Source: Streptomyces roseochromogenus subsp. oscitans DS 12.976 (GTDB lineage Bacteria > Actinomycetota > Actinomycetes > Streptomycetales > Streptomycetaceae). From it: a stretch of 64,000 nt of DNA. Positions 15,406 through 23,930 of this stretch are shown piece by piece. Where the stretch lies: contig NZ_CM002285.1 in assembly GCF_000497445.1 (NCBI RefSeq), positions 2,240,091 to 2,304,090 of the forward strand. The letters run 5' to 3'. Numbering within the stretch: position 1 is the stretch's first letter; each line of letters begins with the position of its first letter. Under the pieces are notes generated by a model. It saw nothing but the letters and a program-made list of their open reading frames with translations. It was not told the DNA's origin and made no database searches. The position numbers were made by a program, and so were the translations under genes.

Positions 15406-16419
15406 GTGGGAGAACGGCCGACCATCGGCGATGTCGCTGCCCGGGCCGGTGTGGGCGTGGGCACGGTTTCGCGTGTCCTGAACGACAGCCGGAGTGTCAG
15501 CGAGGACACCCGTGAGCGGGTGCTGCGCGCGATGCGCGATCTGGACTACCGGCCCAACCGGCGTGCGCGCGCTTTGTCCACGGGACGTTCCCAGAGTGTT
15601 GCCGTCATCGCGCCGTTCGCCACGGAGCCTTCCGTCGTCGAGCGGCTGCGCGGTATCTCGCAGGCCCTGCACGGCAGCGACCACGATCTCATCCTGCTGG
15701 ATGTGGCCACGCCGGACCAGCGTGACCGGCAGTACCGCGCAGTGGCGGCCGGCGACCGCTTCGACGGGCTGCTGCCGATCTCGCTCGCTCCCACCGACGA
15801 CGAGGTGAAGCAGCTGACACGGGCTGGTCTGCCCACGGTACTGCTGGACTGCGAGCACCCGGACCTGCCGCGCACGGTGATCGACGACGTCCGTGGCGGC
15901 ATGCTGGCGACACGCCACCTGCTGCAACTCGGCCACCGGCGGATCGCGTTCATGGGCGAGACCGCCGACGACCGCTTCCGTTTCACCGCCAGTGCCCGTC
16001 GTCGCGAGGGCTGCGAGCTGGCGCTCAAGGCGCACGGCCTGACACTTCAGGAGCCGTACGTCCGAGTCGGACCGCACGGTCGTGCGGTGGCCCACCGCCT
16101 CACCGACGAACTCCTGGCGCTCCCGGAACGCCCCAGCGCCATCGTCACCTCCTCCGACACCCAGGCCCTGGGGGTACTTGAGGCGGCAGCCTCCTCCGGC
16201 GTGCGGATTCCGGAGGAGTTGTCCGTCGTGGGCTTCGACGATCTCGACGTGGCGGCCTACGTGGGGCTGACCACCGTGCGGCAGCCGCTCCGCGCCAGCG
16301 GGGAGATCGCCGCACGCCTCCTGCTGGAACGCATCGACCGGCCCCTCGGCGACCCCGTCGAGCAGGTGCTGGAACTGGAGGTCGTGCCCAGGCGTACGAC
16401 CACCGCCGTCCGGGTCTGA
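15406..16419 (+). CDS. LacI-family transcriptional regulator (fructan locus, first copy)
   Basis: A 337-residue LacI/GalR repressor. The N-terminal helix-turn-helix and hinge read TIGDVAARAGVGVGTVSRVL and DYRPNRRARAL, followed by a periplasmic-binding-like sugar domain (for example VAVIAPFATEPSVVERLRGI and SVVGFDDLDVAAY). I chose the GTG at 15406, which puts the helix-turn-helix at the usual distance from the N-terminus. It lies just upstream of the levansucrase-type gene. Palindromes TGGATACGTTTCCA and TGGAACCGATTCCA, classical LacI-type operators, flank the gap between the two genes. It most likely represses that enzyme and perhaps itself, with a sugar or sugar phosphate as inducer. Confidence 0.88.
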   Translation: MGERPTIGDVAARAGVGVGTVSRVLNDSRSVSEDTRERVLRAMRDLDYRPNRRARALSTGRSQSVAVIAPFATEPSVVERLRGISQALHGSDHDLILLDVATPDQRDRQYRAVAAGDRFDGLLPISLAPTDDEVKQLTRAGLPTVLLDCEHPDLPRTVIDDVRGGMLATRHLLQLGHRRIAFMGETADDRFRFTASARRREGCELALKAHGLTLQEPYVRVGPHGRAVAHRLTDELLALPERPSAIVTSSDTQALGVLEAAASSGVRIPEELSVVGFDDLDVAAYVGLTTVRQPLRASGEIAARLLLERIDRPLGDPVEQVLELEVVPRRTTTAVRV

Positions 16420-16437
16420 TCAGCAGCGCACCGGCGC

Positions 16438-16561
16438 TGGATACGTTTCCATAGCCTTCCAGCGTTTCTCTGCCGTCGAGGCTCGCTTTTCACTCTCCGG
16501 CCCTGCAAGTTTGCCTTCAGTGCGCTGAGTTGAGGTACTGTCACGCGTGGAACCGATTCCA
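16438..16561. promoter_or_regulatory. Two LacI-type operators upstream of the levansucrase-type gene
   Basis: TGGATACGTTTCCA at 16438-16451 and TGGAACCGATTCCA at 16548-16561 share TGGAnnCGnTTCCA with a central CG, the hallmark of LacI/GalR sites. Their centres are 110 bases apart. The second ends 36 bases before the ATG of the enzyme gene, so it would overlap the promoter or its transcript start. They differ from the TGTCATCGWTGACA operators further right, which suggests two regulators in the locus. Confidence 0.6.
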
Positions 16562-16597
16562 AAGATTCCATTCGATCATCTTCTCGAAGGGTGACGC

Positions 16598-17932
16598 ATG
16601 CACAGGGCACGAAGAGTGCTGCTCCGTCTGGCCACGGGCGTGATGGCCCTTGCGGCGCTGGGCGGCCTGGCGACACCGGCTTCTGCCGCCCCGGCAGCGC
16701 CGTCGAAGCCACAAACGCCGCAGTACAGCGCGGACGACGACTACACGGCCGTCTGGTCCCGCGCGGACGCACTGAAGCTCAAGCAGGACAAGACCAACAC
16801 CGCACCCCGCGTGTCGCCGGACTTCCCGGTGATCACCGACAAGGTGTGGCAGTGGGACACCTGGCCGCTCACCAAGCTCGACACGAAGACCGCCACCTAC
16901 AGGGGCTGGCACGTCATCTTCGCGCTGACAGCCCCGCGTTCTGTCCCCTTCGGTGACCGGCACTGGTACGCGAAGATCGGCTACTACTACTCGCGTGACG
17001 CCAAGAGCTGGAAGTACGGCGGCGACCTGTTCCAGCCCGGCACCGCGTTCGGCTCACGTCAGTGGGCCGGCTCGGCGGCGCTCGTCGGCGACAAGGTGTA
17101 CTCCTTCTACACCGCCTCCGGACACGACAACGGCGGGGTCAACCCCAACGATCCGCTTCAGCGTCTCGCGCTGGCGACCGGCCGGATCCACGCGGACACG
17201 ACCCACGTGTGGTTCACCGGCTTCCAGGACCACCGCATCATCGCCCAGGCCGACGGCAAGCTGTACCAGACCCTGGAACAGTCCCAGCAGGGCCCGATCA
17301 TCTACGCCTTCCGCGATCCGTTCGTCTTCCGCGACCCCCGGGATCGCAAGGTCCACCTCCTGTTCGAGGGCAACACGGCCGGCGTCGCCGGCACATACCA
17401 GTGCACCAAGCGCGACATAGGTGACGTCCCCTACGGCCACCAGGTGCCGGACAACGCGAAGTACTACACGGGCAACATCGGGCTGGCCACGGCCGACGGC
17501 GACAGCATGGACCACTGGAAGCTGCAGCCCCCGCTTCTCTCTGCCAACTGCGTCAACCAGCAGACCGAACGGCCGCACCTGGTCATCCGCGACGGCAAGT
17601 ACTACCTGTTCACGATCAGCCACAAGTTCACGTTCGCGCCGGGTCTGTCCGGCTGGGACGGCGTCTACGGCTTCGTCGGCCCGGCATTGCGCGGTGACTA
17701 CCAGCCGCTCAACGGCAGCGCGCTGGTCCTGGGCAACCCCGAGGACGCCCCGACGCAGCAGTACTCGCACTACGTGATGCCCAACGGACTGGTGGAGAGC
17801 TTCATCGACACCGTCCCGACCGCCGACGGCGGGACCCGCTTCGGCGGCACCCTCGCCCGCACGCTCGTGCTGTCGCTGCGGGGCAACAGGACCAGGCTCA
17901 CCCACCAGTTGGACTACGGCTTCATCCCGTAA
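16598..17932 (+). CDS. Secreted GH68 enzyme (levansucrase / beta-fructofuranosidase type)
   Basis: A 444-residue secreted GH68 protein that would transfer or hydrolyse fructosyl units from sucrose. The signal peptide covers about residues 1-30 (hydrophobic ATGVMALAALGGLATPA, then ASA cleavage). Catalytic residues align with the family: nucleophile Asp87 in WQWDTWPL, transition-state Asp240 in AFRDPFVF and acid/base Glu324 in QTERPH. The length is normal for the family. It is preceded by two LacI-type operators and followed by a strong terminator hairpin, so it is probably monocistronic. Levan made here could be degraded by the levanase-type enzyme encoded 1 kb downstream. Whether it polymerises or only hydrolyses is not shown. 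Confidence 0.9.
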   Translation: MHRARRVLLRLATGVMALAALGGLATPASAAPAAPSKPQTPQYSADDDYTAVWSRADALKLKQDKTNTAPRVSPDFPVITDKVWQWDTWPLTKLDTKTATYRGWHVIFALTAPRSVPFGDRHWYAKIGYYYSRDAKSWKYGGDLFQPGTAFGSRQWAGSAALVGDKVYSFYTASGHDNGGVNPNDPLQRLALATGRIHADTTHVWFTGFQDHRIIAQADGKLYQTLEQSQQGPIIYAFRDPFVFRDPRDRKVHLLFEGNTAGVAGTYQCTKRDIGDVPYGHQVPDNAKYYTGNIGLATADGDSMDHWKLQPPLLSANCVNQQTERPHLVIRDGKYYLFTISHKFTFAPGLSGWDGVYGFVGPALRGDYQPLNGSALVLGNPEDAPTQQYSHYVMPNGLVESFIDTVPTADGGTRFGGTLARTLVLSLRGNRTRLTHQLDYGFIP

Positions 17933-17952
17933 CCCACCCCCGGTCGAGCACT

Positions 17953-17992
17953 CGGCCGTGGCCGGCCAAGCACCCGTGGCCGGCCACGGCCG
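17953..17992 (+). terminator. Perfect 16-base hairpin after the levansucrase-type gene
   Basis: CGGCCGTGGCCGGCCA (17953-17968) pairs perfectly with TGGCCGGCCACGGCCG (17977-17992) across an 8-base loop. It begins 21 bases after the stop codon. There is no T-run, as is common in Streptomyces. Confidence 0.75.
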
Positions 17993-18372
17993 TCGACGCG
18001 AGAACGGCCAGGACACCCCCTCGCCGAGCCGCGGGTGACCGCGCGGTCGACGGGGCGCTGACGGCGGTCATGGGTGAGGGCGGCGCGAAGGCTTCCGGTG
18101 CTGTTGCCCACCATGGGGAGCGTCGGTGAACGCGTCGGGACGGTTCGCGTGAGCACGGCTCGCGTCAGCACGGACCGCCGGTTCCGGGGCCCTGAGGACC
18201 GGGCGCGACCCGGTGCCGGCCAACGCGGCCCCGAACCTGATCACCAAGGAACGCACCAGCGTCGGCAGAACCCCGCGCCTCGCGCTGTCTCCCACCGCAG
18301 CGTTCAACGGCGGTCAGTCCGCCAGTCAGCAGGATCACCTCCCGCCGACCGCGTCCGGCGCGGTCGGCGGGG

Positions 18373-18468
18373 GCCGCTGGTCTGCTGCCTGTCGCCGGAT
18401 ACGTCGTCCTGCTCACACTGCTGCCTCGTCGTCCGGAACGGACCGAGACTGCGCAGACGGCTGCCTGA
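18373..18468 (+). pseudogene. Possible C-terminal remnant of an MFS transporter
   Basis: A short reading frame AAGLLPVAGYVVLLTLLPRR followed by PERTETAQTAA and a stop looks like the last helix and tail of an MFS permease. No matching upstream part is readable. The surrounding stretch 17993-18502 (about 500 bases) has no other gene that I can support and appears to be degenerated coding DNA. Confidence 0.3.
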
Positions 18469-18502
18469 CGCTGTCTGTTCTGCTCCAGGTCGACGGAGAA
18501 CC

Positions 18503-18796
18503 TCAGGCCAGGGGGTCGAGGAAAGTCAGGACGGAGGCGTCCTCCTCGATCAGCGGAGCGAGGGCGGCGTTGAACGGGCCGCCGTACGGGGCCTTCAGAT
18601 GTGCCTGGAATGCGTCCTCGTCGCGGTAGACCTCGAAGATCCAGAAGGCGCGCGGGTTGGACTCCTTGGTGTACACGCCGAAGGTGAGGTTGCCGTCCTC
18701 GTCTCGTGCCTTCTGTGCGTACTCCCGTATCAGGCGGGCGACTTCGCCCTCCGCTCCCTCGCGGGCGGTGAACTCGGCGAGCAGGGTTTTCGTCAC
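18503..18796 (-). CDS. Antibiotic biosynthesis monooxygenase (ABM) domain protein
   Basis: A 97-residue ferredoxin-fold protein of the ABM/putative quinol monooxygenase family (YgiN-like). Typical features are LLAEFTAREGAEGEVARLIR, a central YTKESNPRAFWIFEVYRDE and a His in the following helix (AFQAHLKAP). It starts 15 bases after the stop of the GH32 gene on the same strand, so the two are probably co-transcribed under the paired operators at 21484-21513. Such proteins oxidise quinols or relieve reactive by-products without cofactors. Its link to fructan use is positional only. Confidence 0.8.
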   Translation of the reverse strand: MTKTLLAEFTAREGAEGEVARLIREYAQKARDEDGNLTFGVYTKESNPRAFWIFEVYRDEDAFQAHLKAPYGGPFNAALAPLIEEDASVLTFLDPLA

Positions 18797-18811
18797 GGTC
18801 TTGTGTCCTTG

Positions 18812-21373
18812 TCAGTTGTGTGCGGAGCCGAGGTGCCAGACGACGGCCTTGTCGAGCTTCACCGAGCCGTTCTCGGCGAAGACCCGCACTCCCTGGCTGT
18901 CGGGGTGGGGGAAGATCTGGTCGGTGATCACGGCCTCGCCGCTGCCGCCGAAGACCTCGACGGACGACCAGTCGACCAGGATCCGCAGTTTCACCTTGCC
19001 GTTCGTGGCTTTCAGCGGCGCGGTCTGGATGCCGGGGAAGGCGCTGCTGAAGTCGACGGCACCGGAGCGGGTGCGGTCGACGTACAGCTCCTGTGTGGTG
19101 GTGTCGTATCCGATGTCGGTTTCCTCTCGCCCGGTGCCGGTGCGCACCTTCAGGCCGAAGCGTTCGGCGTCGTTCAGGGTGAACGTCGCCATGATGTCGA
19201 GTGCCTTGCCCTCGGCCGCTGGGCCGATCAGGGGCTGTGAGGTGTTCGCGACGGTGACGCCGGCCGCCGTCGCCGCAGAGCCCTCCCGCAACGAGACCAG
19301 GCTGGGCACCGGCTCGCTCGTCAGCCGGATACGGCCGTCGATCGTGCGCAGGGCCGTCTGGCGGGGGACGCTCTGCGCGCCGCGCCAGGGTGAGGTGGGG
19401 ATGGACGTCCCGTACTCCCAGTCGTTCATCCAGCCGATCATGTACCGCTTGTCGCCGGGCACGTTCTCCCAGGACACCGCCGCGTAGTAGTCCTTGCCGT
19501 AGTCGGCCCAGTCGGCGCGTTGTGCGACGGACTTGGCGGGGGCGTCGGCGGTGGTGAACTGGTCGGCGAGGATGTGGCCCCAGCCGCTGGTGTTGCCGTC
19601 GACGATCTGGATCTGCGCCTCCTTGCCGGCGTAGGGACGCAGGTCGAAGGAGACCCAGTCCAAGGTCTCGCTGTCGGAGCCGGTGGCGCTGCGGACGACC
19701 TCGCCGTCGACGAGCAGGTTGACGGACGTCTCCCGGGAGACCGGCTGGGCCTGGGTTTCGGAGAGTGTGATCTGGTCGACGTCGATGTGGCCCCAGCTAC
19801 CGGTGTTGTTGTCGACGATCCTGATCCGCGCCTTCTTGCCGGCGAGGTCGCGGACGTTCCAGGATGCCCAGTCGAGCGCCTCGGTGTCCTGTCCGGTGGC
19901 GCTGCGGACGACGTTGCCGTCGACGAGGAGTTCGACGGCGGTGGGGTTGTCGTAGCCGGCGGGGTGGTGGCCGCCGCCGATGAGGAAGTCGACGTAGTCC
20001 TTGTCGATGGTGAACTCGGGCGAGGTGAGGGTGCCGGTGGCGGAGTCGCCGTTCAGGTAGGTGTTGACCAGGCCGCTGCCGAGGAAGCCGGAGACCTCCT
20101 GCTGGCCGGGGAGGGTGCCGGTGGCCGGTGCGGTCCCGAAGGCGTCGCCGGTCGTTGTCCAGTCGCCGTAGGTGCCGCCCTCGAAATCGGCGAGGACCGT
20201 GCCCGCGGGCGGCGGGCCCTGCTCCAGGACGGTGCCGGCCTCGTGCGGGTGCCGGCCGCCACCGACCTTGAAGTTCAGGTACTTGCTGTCCACGGTGAAG
20301 GGGGGCGAGGTGAGGGTGCCGGTGGCGGAGTCGCCCGAGCGGAAGCTGTTGGCGAGGCCCTTGCCGTCGAAGCCGGTCACCGTGCTCTGGCCGTCCAGCG
20401 CCCCGGCCGCCGGACCGTCGCCGAACGCGGTGCCGGTGGTCGTCCATGTGCCGTAGTCGGCTCCTTCGAAGCCCTGCACGACCTGGCCGGCGGGCGGGGT
20501 GTAGGTGCCCTTGTCGTCGGCGGTGAACGTCCTGCCGTCGAAGTCACCGACGAAGTACTGGGCGCCCGAACCGCCGGTGATCCCACCGGGGTTGATGTTG
20601 ACGACCAGAACCCACTTGATGTGTTTCGTGTCCCCGTCGACCGCGAGGGGGAACAGGTCCGGGCACTCCCACACACCGCCCGTCGCGCCGGCCGGCCCGA
20701 ACTCGCTGAGCAGCTCCCAGTCCTTGAGGTTCTTGGACGAGTAGAACCGCACCTTGTGCTCGGCGGACAGTGACACGGTCATGAGCCAGCTCTTGGTGGG
20801 GGCGTACCACTGGACCTTGGGGTCGCGGAAGTCCTTGGAGCCGATGTCGATGACGGGATTGCCCTGGTACTTGGTCCAGGTACGGCCGCGGTCGGTGCTG
20901 TAGGCGAGTGACTGGGCCTGTGTGCCGGTGGACTTGGAGTAGCTGGTGTAGATCGCCACCATGGGCGGGTTCTGCTCGCTGCCGAAACCGGTGGTGTTGT
21001 TCCAGTCGACCACCGCGCTGCCCGAGAAGACCATCTCCTTGTCGTCGTACGACAGGGCGAGCGGGAGCTGCTTCCAGTGCACGAGGTCCGTGCTCACCGC
21101 ATGACCCCAGGACATGTCGCCCCAGGTCCTGCCGTTGGGGTCGTACTGGTAGAAGAGGTGGTACTCGCCCTTGTAGTACACGAGGCCGTTGGGGTCGTTC
21201 ATCCAGTTCCTCTCCGGGGTGAAGTGGAACTGGGGGCGGTAGGTCTCGGTGTACGGCGGGGTATCGGCCGCCAGGGCCTGGGGGGCGAGCGGGGCTGCGG
21301 ACAGGGCGCAGACGGTCGCCACGGCCGCGATCGTCCGCACACGGGCGCGCCGGAACACACGTCGAGAGCTCAT
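18812..21373 (-). CDS. Secreted GH32 levanase/fructanase with nested beta-sandwich insert
   Basis: An 853-residue secreted GH32 glycosidase that hydrolyses fructans. A signal peptide (about residues 1-36) ends ALA. The propeller begins with nucleophile Asp60 in NWMNDPNG, then FRDPKV near residue 182 and the acid/base in WECPDLF near 235. Before the last propeller blade (WADYGKDYYAAVSW) about 320 residues are inserted. They form two related domains arranged as first half 1, first half 2, second half 2, second half 1. The first halves start (G/D)FEG and end GGG(R/H)HP; the second halves carry LLVDG(N/E)VVRSATG. The GH32 C-terminal sandwich follows. I chose ATG 21373 because it gives a proper signal peptide. 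Two operators lie 111-140 bases upstream. Confidence 0.9.
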   Translation of the reverse strand: MSSRRVFRRARVRTIAAVATVCALSAAPLAPQALAADTPPYTETYRPQFHFTPERNWMNDPNGLVYYKGEYHLFYQYDPNGRTWGDMSWGHAVSTDLVHWKQLPLALSYDDKEMVFSGSAVVDWNNTTGFGSEQNPPMVAIYTSYSKSTGTQAQSLAYSTDRGRTWTKYQGNPVIDIGSKDFRDPKVQWYAPTKSWLMTVSLSAEHKVRFYSSKNLKDWELLSEFGPAGATGGVWECPDLFPLAVDGDTKHIKWVLVVNINPGGITGGSGAQYFVGDFDGRTFTADDKGTYTPPAGQVVQGFEGADYGTWTTTGTAFGDGPAAGALDGQSTVTGFDGKGLANSFRSGDSATGTLTSPPFTVDSKYLNFKVGGGRHPHEAGTVLEQGPPPAGTVLADFEGGTYGDWTTTGDAFGTAPATGTLPGQQEVSGFLGSGLVNTYLNGDSATGTLTSPEFTIDKDYVDFLIGGGHHPAGYDNPTAVELLVDGNVVRSATGQDTEALDWASWNVRDLAGKKARIRIVDNNTGSWGHIDVDQITLSETQAQPVSRETSVNLLVDGEVVRSATGSDSETLDWVSFDLRPYAGKEAQIQIVDGNTSGWGHILADQFTTADAPAKSVAQRADWADYGKDYYAAVSWENVPGDKRYMIGWMNDWEYGTSIPTSPWRGAQSVPRQTALRTIDGRIRLTSEPVPSLVSLREGSAATAAGVTVANTSQPLIGPAAEGKALDIMATFTLNDAERFGLKVRTGTGREETDIGYDTTTQELYVDRTRSGAVDFSSAFPGIQTAPLKATNGKVKLRILVDWSSVEVFGGSGEAVITDQIFPHPDSQGVRVFAENGSVKLDKAVVWHLGSAHN

Positions 21374-21483
21374 CGGGCCTCCTGTGCCGCGGTCGTCCGC
21401 GCGGCGGAGAGTGCGACTCCGGCACGGACGGACCGAAAGGTGGCGCCCCGGCCGGCGCCGTCGTCCACGTCGCCGACCAAGGG

Positions 21484-21513
21484 TGTCATCGTTGACTTGT
21501 GTCATCGATGACA
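21484..21513. promoter_or_regulatory. Paired LacI-type operators before the GH32 gene
   Basis: TGTCATCGTTGACT (21484-21497) and the perfect palindrome TGTCATCGATGACA (21500-21513) have centres 16 bases apart. The same arrangement, with the same centre spacing, occurs at 22692-22721 before the fructokinase and transporter genes. They lie upstream of the GH32 start, in the gap to the fructokinase 3' end, and so would control the GH32-ABM operon. Confidence 0.75.
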
Positions 21514-21594
21514 TCGAGTGGCCTGATGATGAGCGTCATCCGGTCAACGCGTCAACAGTTCGGGCGTGATTGACCCTGCGCGGCCCCGGTCGGG

Positions 21595-22557
21595 TCAGCT
21601 GCCGCCGACTGCCGTCATCCGGTCCAGCCGGCTCTGCCAGGGCGGGTTGGGGCCGGCGACCGAGCAGGTCAGGGCCGCGACCCGAACGGCGAACCGGCAT
21701 GCCTGGGCCACCTCGCCGAGATCGAGACCCGTCAGCCGGCCGCCGAGGTGTCCGCGGGTGCCGAGGTGGTGCAGCAGGCCGGCGGTGAAGGAGTCTCCCG
21801 CCCCGACCGTGTCGACCACCTCTGTCGCCACCGCCGGCACCTGCACCCGTTCACCGTCGAGGGAGGCCAGGGCACCGTCGGACCCGCGCGTGATCACGAC
21901 GAGCCGCGCCCCGGCGGCGTGCCAGATGTCGCAGGCCCGCTCGGGCGGGGTTGCGGGCAGGAGCAGTTCCAGGTCGTCCTCGCTCAGCCGCAGTACGTCG
22001 GCGAGGGCGCACCAGTGCGCCAGGCGGGCGCGATAGACCTCGGGGCGCACCAGCAGCGGCCTTACGTTGGGGTCGATACTGATGGTCGCCCGGGCGGAGG
22101 CCGCCGCCAGGAACTCCTCCACCACCGCCGCGCCGGGCTCGCGGACCAGCGCGAGGGAGCCGGTGTGTACACAGGCGGTTCCGGACAGATCCACTCCTGC
22201 CAGTTCCTGAGCCGTCCACTGCCAGTCGGCCGTGTTCTGCGCGTGGAAGGAGAACGCGGCCTGCCCCTGGGCGTCCAGTTCAGCCACCGCCAGCGTGCTG
22301 GGCTCGGCGGCCGGGACGGCGTACGAAAGGTCCACCCCGGAGTCCTCCAGGTGAGCCCGGAACAGGCGGCCGAACACATCGCCGGACAGACGCGCGAGGA
22401 AGCGGGCGCTGCTGCCGAGCCGGGCGAGGGACACGGCCGTGTTGGCAGGTCCGCCGCCGGGCAGCACGCGCAGGGTGAGTTCGTTCGAGGCGCTGGCGGG
22501 TGCGGCGAAGGCGTCGGCGACGCACTCTCCCAGGACGGTGATCTGGCTCGGGTTCAT
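21595..22557 (-). CDS. PfkB-family carbohydrate kinase, probable fructokinase
   Basis: A 320-residue ribokinase/PfkB-family sugar kinase. It begins ITVLGECVADAF. The first PfkB signature region is LRVLPGGGPANTAVSLARLG and the second contains DTVGAGDSFTAGLL with the catalytic Asp. I chose ATG 22557 because the family similarity begins there and AGAAGAG precedes it. It diverges from the sugar transporter operon and shares the operator pair between them, so it should phosphorylate the sugar imported by that transporter. Fructose released by the levanase is the natural candidate. Sugar specificity cannot be decided from sequence alone. Confidence 0.86.
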   Translation of the reverse strand: MNPSQITVLGECVADAFAAPASASNELTLRVLPGGGPANTAVSLARLGSSARFLARLSGDVFGRLFRAHLEDSGVDLSYAVPAAEPSTLAVAELDAQGQAAFSFHAQNTADWQWTAQELAGVDLSGTACVHTGSLALVREPGAAVVEEFLAAASARATISIDPNVRPLLVRPEVYRARLAHWCALADVLRLSEDDLELLLPATPPERACDIWHAAGARLVVITRGSDGALASLDGERVQVPAVATEVVDTVGAGDSFTAGLLHHLGTRGHLGGRLTGLDLGEVAQACRFAVRVAALTCSVAGPNPPWQSRLDRMTAVGGS

Positions 22558-22691
22558 GGGCGGCTCTTCTCTGCGAGCGTGCGAACGAAAGCGGGCACGA
22601 AACGGGCAGCCGCTGGGCACGTTACGGACTTGTGTCCCGTACAGGGCATTGACGTTGCCGGGATGCGGAGTCCATCATCCTCGCCATGCAG

Positions 22692-22721
22692 TGTCAACGA
22701 TGACATAAGTCAACGATGACA
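22692..22721. promoter_or_regulatory. Paired LacI-type operators in the kinase/transporter divergent promoter
   Basis: TGTCAACGATGACA (22692-22705) and AGTCAACGATGACA (22708-22721) have centres 16 bases apart, as at 21484-21513. They sit between the divergent fructokinase and sugar-binding-protein genes, 60 bases before the ATG of the latter, and could repress both. The 16-base spacing places two dimers about one and a half helical turns apart. Confidence 0.75.
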
Positions 22722-22781
22722 TCTCCGGGACGGCATGCTCCAATGCCGACCGCGCCGCTCGTGATCCCGCAGGAGTCGTTC

Positions 22782-23798
22782 ATGTCGCGCACCACTGGTC
22801 TGACCCCGTCCCTCCTCAGAGTCGCCGCCTGCACGGGCATCGCGGCCCTCACCCTGACGGCCTGCGGATCCGGCTCCGGATCGGGTTCGGCGGGCTCCGG
22901 CTCGGGCAGCGTCAAGGTCGGTCTGATCACCAAGACCGACACGAATCCGTTCTTCGTGAAGATGAAGGAGGGGGCGGAGAAGGCGGCCAAAGCGGACGGC
23001 GTCCAGCTGATGACCGCCGCGGGCAAGTTCGACGGGGACAACTCCGGTCAGGTCACCGCCATCGAGAACATGGTCGCCGCCGGGGTGAAAGGCATCCTGA
23101 TCACTCCGAGCGACTCCAAGGCGATCGTGCCCGCGGTCCAGAAGGCCCGCGCGAAGGGCGTCCTGGTCATCGCCCTGGACACCCCGACCGAGCCGCAGAG
23201 CGCGGTCGACGCCCTCTTCGCCACGAACAACCTCACGGCCGGCGAGCTGATCGGCGAGTACGCCAAGGCCGCGATGAAGGGCAAGACGGCGAAGATAGCC
23301 GCGCTCGACCTCGCACCCGGCGTCTCCGTCGGCGTCCAGCGGCACGACGGCTTCCTCAAGGGCTTCGGCGCCACCGACAAGGACGTCGTCTGCGCCCAGG
23401 ACACGGGCGGCGACCAGGCCAAGGGCCAGACCGCGATGGAGAACTGCCTCCAGAAGTCGCCCGGCATCAACCTCGTCTACACCATCAACGAGCCGGCCGC
23501 CCTGGGCGCGTACACCGCGCTGAAGGCCAAGGGCCGGGAGAAGGACGTGCTGATCGTCTCCGTCGACGGCGGCTGCACCGGCACCCAGGCGGTCAAGGAC
23601 GGCAAGATCGCCGCCACTTCGCAGCAGTACCCGCTGAAGATGGCCGCCGAGGGCGTCAAGGCCGTGGTGGCGTACGCCAAGAGCGGCAAGAAGGCGTCCG
23701 GTTACACCGACACCGGCGTCACCCTGATCACCGACAAGGCGCAGACGGGGGTCACGTCCAAGGACACCGCCTACGGCCTGCAGAACTGCTGGGGCTGA
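22782..23798 (+). CDS. Sugar ABC transporter substrate-binding lipoprotein (CUT2 type)
   Basis: A 338-residue periplasmic-binding-protein-type lipoprotein. The signal ends in the lipobox LTAC with Cys28, followed by a Gly/Ser-rich linker. The mature part is the ribose/xylose/fructose-type fold: [20 protein letters not shown] at the start, then [15 protein letters not shown] and [11 protein letters not shown] chose ATG 22782 because GGAG precedes it and it gives the correct lipoprotein signal. It heads the operon with a permease and an ATPase downstream, separated from them by hairpins that probably keep its level high. Fructose or a related furanose is the likely ligand because of the kinase and glycosidases. 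Confidence 0.9.
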   Translation: MSRTTGLTPSLLRVAACTGIAALTLTACGSGSGSGSAGSGSGSVKVGLITKTDTNPFFVKMKEGAEKAAKADGVQLMTAAGKFDGDNSGQVTAIENMVAAGVKGILITPSDSKAIVPAVQKARAKGVLVIALDTPTEPQSAVDALFATNNLTAGELIGEYAKAAMKGKTAKIAALDLAPGVSVGVQRHDGFLKGFGATDKDVVCAQDTGGDQAKGQTAMENCLQKSPGINLVYTINEPAALGAYTALKAKGREKDVLIVSVDGGCTGTQAVKDGKIAATSQQYPLKMAAEGVKAVVAYAKSGKKASGYTDTGVTLITDKAQTGVTSKDTAYGLQNCWG

Positions 23799-23840
23799 GC
23801 CGCCCACGAGGACCGTACTTCCGCCGCCTCTCCCCTCAGC

Positions 23841-23907
23841 GGGGCGGCCGGCCCCGTACCTCCCCGACCCGGGACGGCCGCCCCCCATGTCCTGACGACA
23901 AGGACAT
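23841..23907 (+). terminator. Two hairpins between binding-protein and permease genes (attenuator)
   Basis: GGGGCGGCCG (23841-23850) pairs with CGGCCGCCCC (23875-23884), and ATGTCCT (23887-23893) pairs with AGGACAT (23901-23907). They lie in the 132-base gap after the binding-protein gene. Partial termination or transcript stabilisation here would yield more binding protein than membrane components, as is common for ABC operons. Confidence 0.5.
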
Positions 23908-23930
23908 CTGTCTTCCGACAAGGACTTCGC

